A DNA stretch of 46,827 nucleotides from NCBI GenBank assembly GCA_030066045.1, contig JASJCJ010000061.1, positions 1 through 46,827 on the forward strand, written 5' to 3'. Below the pieces are notes generated by a model. The model ran no database searches, was not told the origin of the DNA, and saw only the letters and a list, made by a program, of their open reading frames with translations. The number at the start of each line of letters is the position of its first letter. The stretch's first letter is position 1. This DNA is from Calothrix sp. MO_167.B12 (GTDB lineage: Bacteria > Cyanobacteriota > Cyanobacteriia > Cyanobacteriales > Nostocaceae). Positions 44,267-46,827 of this stretch are shown piece by piece. Position numbers and translations under genes: made by a program.

Positions 44267-45577
44267 CTAAGCTTCCAACTGGCTAATTTCTTTAGGTACG
44301 CCAGCAGTTAAAACTTCATTACCACTAGCTGTTACCAATACGTCATCTTCAATGCGAATGCCAATACCCACCCAACGGGGATCGACTGGTGGTTGGTCTT
44401 CTGCTGGCTCGGTGTCGGGGACAATGTAAAGTCCCGGTTCCACAGTTAAAACTTGACCTGGCTGTAAAATTTGTGGTTTATCTTCACCATGTTGGTAAAC
44501 TCCCACATCATGAACATCTAGCCCCAACCAGTGTCCAGTACGGTGCATATAATAGGGCTTATATTTCTCTTCCTCGATTAAATTATCAATATCTCCTCGG
44601 AGGATACCCAGTTCCACCATGCCTTCCGTGAGTATACGTACCGCAGCATCATGACCCTGGTGATAGGGATTACCAGGTTTTACTTGAGCGATCGCAGCCT
44701 TCTGGGCAGCTAGAACTATTTCATATAAGGCTTTTTGTTCCCCGGTAAATTTCCCTCCTACGGGGAATGTGCGGGTAATATCAGAGTTGTAATAGCCATA
44801 GGCACAACCTGCATCAATCAGCAGCAATTCATTATCCTGCATCTGGCGGGTATTTTCGATGTAGTGCAGTATGCAGGCATTTGCCCCAGAAGCCACGATA
44901 GAAGGATATGCAGGACCAATTCCACCCCGCAAACGGAATATTCGTTCCATTTCCGCTTGAATTTCGTATTCATAACTGCCTGGTTTGGTAATCTCCATCG
45001 CATGATTGTGTGCTTCCACGGCAATATCAGCCGCCTGACGCATCAGTTGCAACTCAGCCTCACTTTTAATCAGCCTCATGCTGTGGAGAATTGCTCCTGT
45101 ATCCTCAATGGCAATGGGTCCGGTGCCTCTTTTAGGGTAAGTACGTAGTAAGATTTGATAATGATGTAGAATAGTTTCATTGAATTTGCGATCGCGTCCT
45201 AAGCGATAATAAATGCGATCAGCTTTTTCTAAATATTGGGGTAATTTCTCATCTAATTCTGTGATTGGATAGGCTTCATCTGCACCATACATTTCCTTGG
45301 CAGCATCCACCCCACAGCGATAACCAGTCCATACTTCCTGGCTTATATCCTTGGGTTGGACAAATAGCACAAATCGATGTTCTGGGTGATGAGGTGCTAA
45401 AACAGCCACCGCTTCCGGTTCATTAAACCCAGTTAAATAAAAGAAATCACTATCTTGGCGATAAACATATTCCACATCATTGTGCATCACAGCCATGGGA
45501 GCACTACGAAATATAGCAGTACCATTACCAATTTTTGACATGAATGCTTCACGGCGCTGGCGATATTCTGTTTGCAT
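44267..45577 (-). CDS. pepP: Xaa-Pro aminopeptidase (M24B)
   Basis: 436 residues from the ATG at 45577, where family members usually begin (MQTEYRQRRE). The frame runs on to 45643, but codons upstream of 45598 come from an inserted IS-derived sequence. The enzyme removes an N-terminal residue before proline, using two metal ions. N-terminal domain FRSAPMAVMHNDVEYVYRQDSDFFYLTGF; metal ligands in LIDAGCAYGYYNSDITRTFP (two Asp), MHRTGHWLGLDVHDVG (His), LTVEPGLYIV (Glu) and GIRIEDDVLV (Glu) all present. The insertion lies about 20 bases upstream of the start, so its promoter must be new or within the element. Confidence 0.93.
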   Translation of the reverse strand: MQTEYRQRREAFMSKIGNGTAIFRSAPMAVMHNDVEYVYRQDSDFFYLTGFNEPEAVAVLAPHHPEHRFVLFVQPKDISQEVWTGYRCGVDAAKEMYGADEAYPITELDEKLPQYLEKADRIYYRLGRDRKFNETILHHYQILLRTYPKRGTGPIAIEDTGAILHSMRLIKSEAELQLMRQAADIAVEAHNHAMEITKPGSYEYEIQAEMERIFRLRGGIGPAYPSIVASGANACILHYIENTRQMQDNELLLIDAGCAYGYYNSDITRTFPVGGKFTGEQKALYEIVLAAQKAAIAQVKPGNPYHQGHDAAVRILTEGMVELGILRGDIDNLIEEEKYKPYYMHRTGHWLGLDVHDVGVYQHGEDKPQILQPGQVLTVEPGLYIVPDTEPAEDQPPVDPRWVGIGIRIEDDVLVTASGNEVLTAGVPKEISQLEA

Positions 45578-45595
45578 ACTTACATAAATTTTTGA

Positions 45596-46050
45596 CATAC
45601 TCCCCTTGTTGAAACGAAGGGGATTCAAAAAGGCTGTTCCCAAGCAGGGTAAACCCGTGCTACTCCACCTTTTCTTCCTGTCTCTTAGGCTCTTAACTAG
45701 ACAATCAACTTATGTTGACTGCCCCCGCCAGACCGCCTCCACAGGCATTTTTATTTAACGTTTAGGAAGTGCCCCTCCCCAAACGGATCTCAATATTGTT
45801 TTGGAACACTTACTCTACCTTTAGTCGGCTTAATCGTGCAGGTCGCGTCACCTTTACTGATTTTAGTGGTGATATTTGTCTCGACGATCCATGATGGGGC
45901 TGAGTTGCCCGGTAATAGTTAGTGCGCTTTACCGCTATTTCCATTATACCATTATTAGTGGAAACGCCGGACTAAAGTCCTGGGTGTCGCGTTTCATCCC
46001 TCCCTTAAAAGGTAAGGGTTCTCACGCTCTCGCGTTATTTTGATAGATTT
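45596..46050 (-). mobile_element. Likely IS605-type non-coding remnant upstream of pepP
   Basis: Minus-strand reading ends GAATCCCCTTCGTTTCAACA then AGGGGAGTATGTC, a hairpin (CCCCTT at 45602-45607, AAGGGG at 45617-45622) of the form seen at the 3' ends of cyanobacterial tnpB-only elements. At the other side is a second stable hairpin, GAAACGC/GCGTTTC (45961-45967, 45989-45995) enclosing GGACT/AGTCC. Between them no tnpB frame survives. Exact ends are uncertain and the family is inferred from the hairpin style. Confidence 0.45.
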
Positions 46051-46072
46051 TGAGAAAGGCTGACAAAAGGGT

Positions 46073-46205
46073 ACTACTGTTCCGCCACATTAATTCTGAG
46101 GGGTAAAACAATTGTAGTGGGAGCGTCTTGCTCCCTGCTGTAAGGAAGCGGGCTGTCCGGCCCGCACTACAGCAGCCCATCAAAATTAATGTGGTGGAGT
46201 ACTAC
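46073..46205. mobile_element. MITE family A variant, copy 5
   Basis: Inverted ends GTACTACTGTTCCGCCACAT and ATGTGGTGGAGTACTAC, core GTAGTGGGAGCGTCTTGCTCCC and GCCCGCACTACA as at 42232-42394. Ends 11 bases before the DUF1499 stop codon. Confidence 0.85.
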
Positions 46206-46215
46206 AAACCCTCAA

Positions 46216-46707
46216 TTAAATATTTAGCTCCCGCAGAGCCAAACGGATTTGCTCTACGCGTCTGCGGTTGACACCAAGATCTGATTCTCCCACACGAGAT
46301 GCCGATCGCACATGAATTACTTTATCATCAATAGGTAAATAAAATTCGACATCATCAACAAATTTGAAAATGCGACTTTTAGAAAGAGCGTGGATGTAAT
46401 TATCTGTCTGTTCTATAACTTCCGTGCGAGGAACAACGGTGAGAACTTTGAGTAAAGCTTTTTGGGCAGTATCCCGGTCTACATTATAGGTTATAGGATC
46501 GATGGCGTGTGTGCGATCGCTATTTTGACTAACAACGCAATTTTTGGAAGCTGGACAAGGAGTAAGATGACCGTTACTTACTCCCAAACTAGCAGAAGCA
46601 GCCCAACTAGGAGCAGAAAAGATTAAACTTCCAGTTAGGGTGAGGCAGATGACAAAGGCGAAACTCTTGCAGAATGGCTGCATAAAAGCTGTTAGTAAAC
46701 GGGACAC
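46216..46707 (-). CDS. DUF1499 family exported protein
   Basis: 163 residues; the GTG start at 46707 is backed by GAGGAG 8 bases upstream. Signal peptide (residues 10-36, FCKSFAFVICLTLTGSLIFS then APSWA). The family motif LTPCPASKNCVVSQ (Cys pair) is at about residues 47-61, followed by the conserved tail SRIFKFVDDVEFYLPIDDKVIHVRSASRVGESDLGVNRRRVEQIR, in which R-S-A-S-R-x-G-x-S-D-x-G-x-N-R is diagnostic. The function is unknown; the protein should lie in the periplasm or thylakoid lumen. Confidence 0.9.
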   Translation of the reverse strand: MSRLLTAFMQPFCKSFAFVICLTLTGSLIFSAPSWAASASLGVSNGHLTPCPASKNCVVSQNSDRTHAIDPITYNVDRDTAQKALLKVLTVVPRTEVIEQTDNYIHALSKSRIFKFVDDVEFYLPIDDKVIHVRSASRVGESDLGVNRRRVEQIRLALRELNI

Positions 46708-46827
46708 TAAAGTTACTCCTCTTGAAAATGCATAGTACTTACCTTGATTATTTTCGGTTATTTATGTGTAGTTTTGTTTTATGAATCATCAATTTTCTCA
46801 AAAAATATGGGGAGTAAGCAGCAGAGA
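46708..46827. other. Window end, upstream of the DUF1499 gene
   Basis: 120 bases that hold the ribosome site of the DUF1499 gene and presumably its promoter. A candidate minus-strand -10-like TATGCA lies at 46728-46733. No other gene seen. Confidence 0.3.

Noticed and set aside
44735-45148. 137-codon plus-strand frame
   Set aside because: Antisense shadow of pepP.

Overview
The window looks like chromosomal DNA of a filamentous, probably heterocystous (Nostocales-type) cyanobacterium. Reasons: a psbX gene (photosystem II), Ycf66 and YggT/Ycf19 proteins, a cyAbrB regulator, GlgA and a PEP-CTERM protein, many HIP1 octamers (GCGATCGC), heptameric short tandem repeats, and several families of small inverted-repeat elements (MITEs). 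From memory, the order accC - yggT (reverse) - psbX - ycf66 - TolB-like lipoproteins - sdhB (reverse) - cyAbrB resembles a conserved Nostoc/Anabaena neighbourhood. This was not checked against a database.

Layout. 1-1.2 kb: 3' end of a subtilisin-like protease, a GC-rich repeat cluster and a DUF2934 protein. 1.8-4.85 kb (minus strand): HEAT-like protein, PD-(D/E)XK-like protein and Uma2 nuclease; the first two overlap by 4 bases. 5.6-9.1 kb: an acyltransferase-like protein and proS. 9.2-13.8 kb: accessory genes (cupin, GFA, DHFR-like), a PD-(D/E)XK-type gene broken by one in-frame stop, a membrane protein and a second Uma2 gene. 13.8-18.0 kb: an island-like stretch made of a relic of an integron-type integrase, a MITE, a GC-rich two-gene cassette (small protein plus 900-aa M64/VWA metallopeptidase) and a relic of an IS605-type tnpB with its right-end hairpin. 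18.0-23.6 kb: DUF2993, GerMN and chorismate-lyase-like genes, tRNA-Leu(GAG), accC and yggT. 23.8-29.7 kb: psbX, a strongly structured untranslated region of about 560 nt, ycf66, two TolB-like lipoproteins, a membrane methyltransferase-like protein and sdhB. 30.9-37.9 kb: cyAbrB, a CPBP protease, a TPR protein, a conserved protein with a basic tail, a DUF39 protein and a CHAD protein. 38.3-46.7 kb: glgA, aspartoacylase, small membrane or exported proteins, a PEP-CTERM C39-like protein, pepP and a DUF1499 protein.

Housekeeping functions are translation (proS, tRNA-Leu), fatty-acid and lipid synthesis (accC, acyltransferase-like), photosynthesis and quinones (psbX, ycf66, chorismate lyase-like), respiration (sdhB), glycogen (glgA) and peptide turnover (pepP). 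The best candidates for something not yet described are the pseudoknot-capable RNA-like region between psbX and ycf66, the HEAT/PD-(D/E)XK pair, and the foreign-looking M64-VWA cassette. All family calls are from reading motifs; no search was run.
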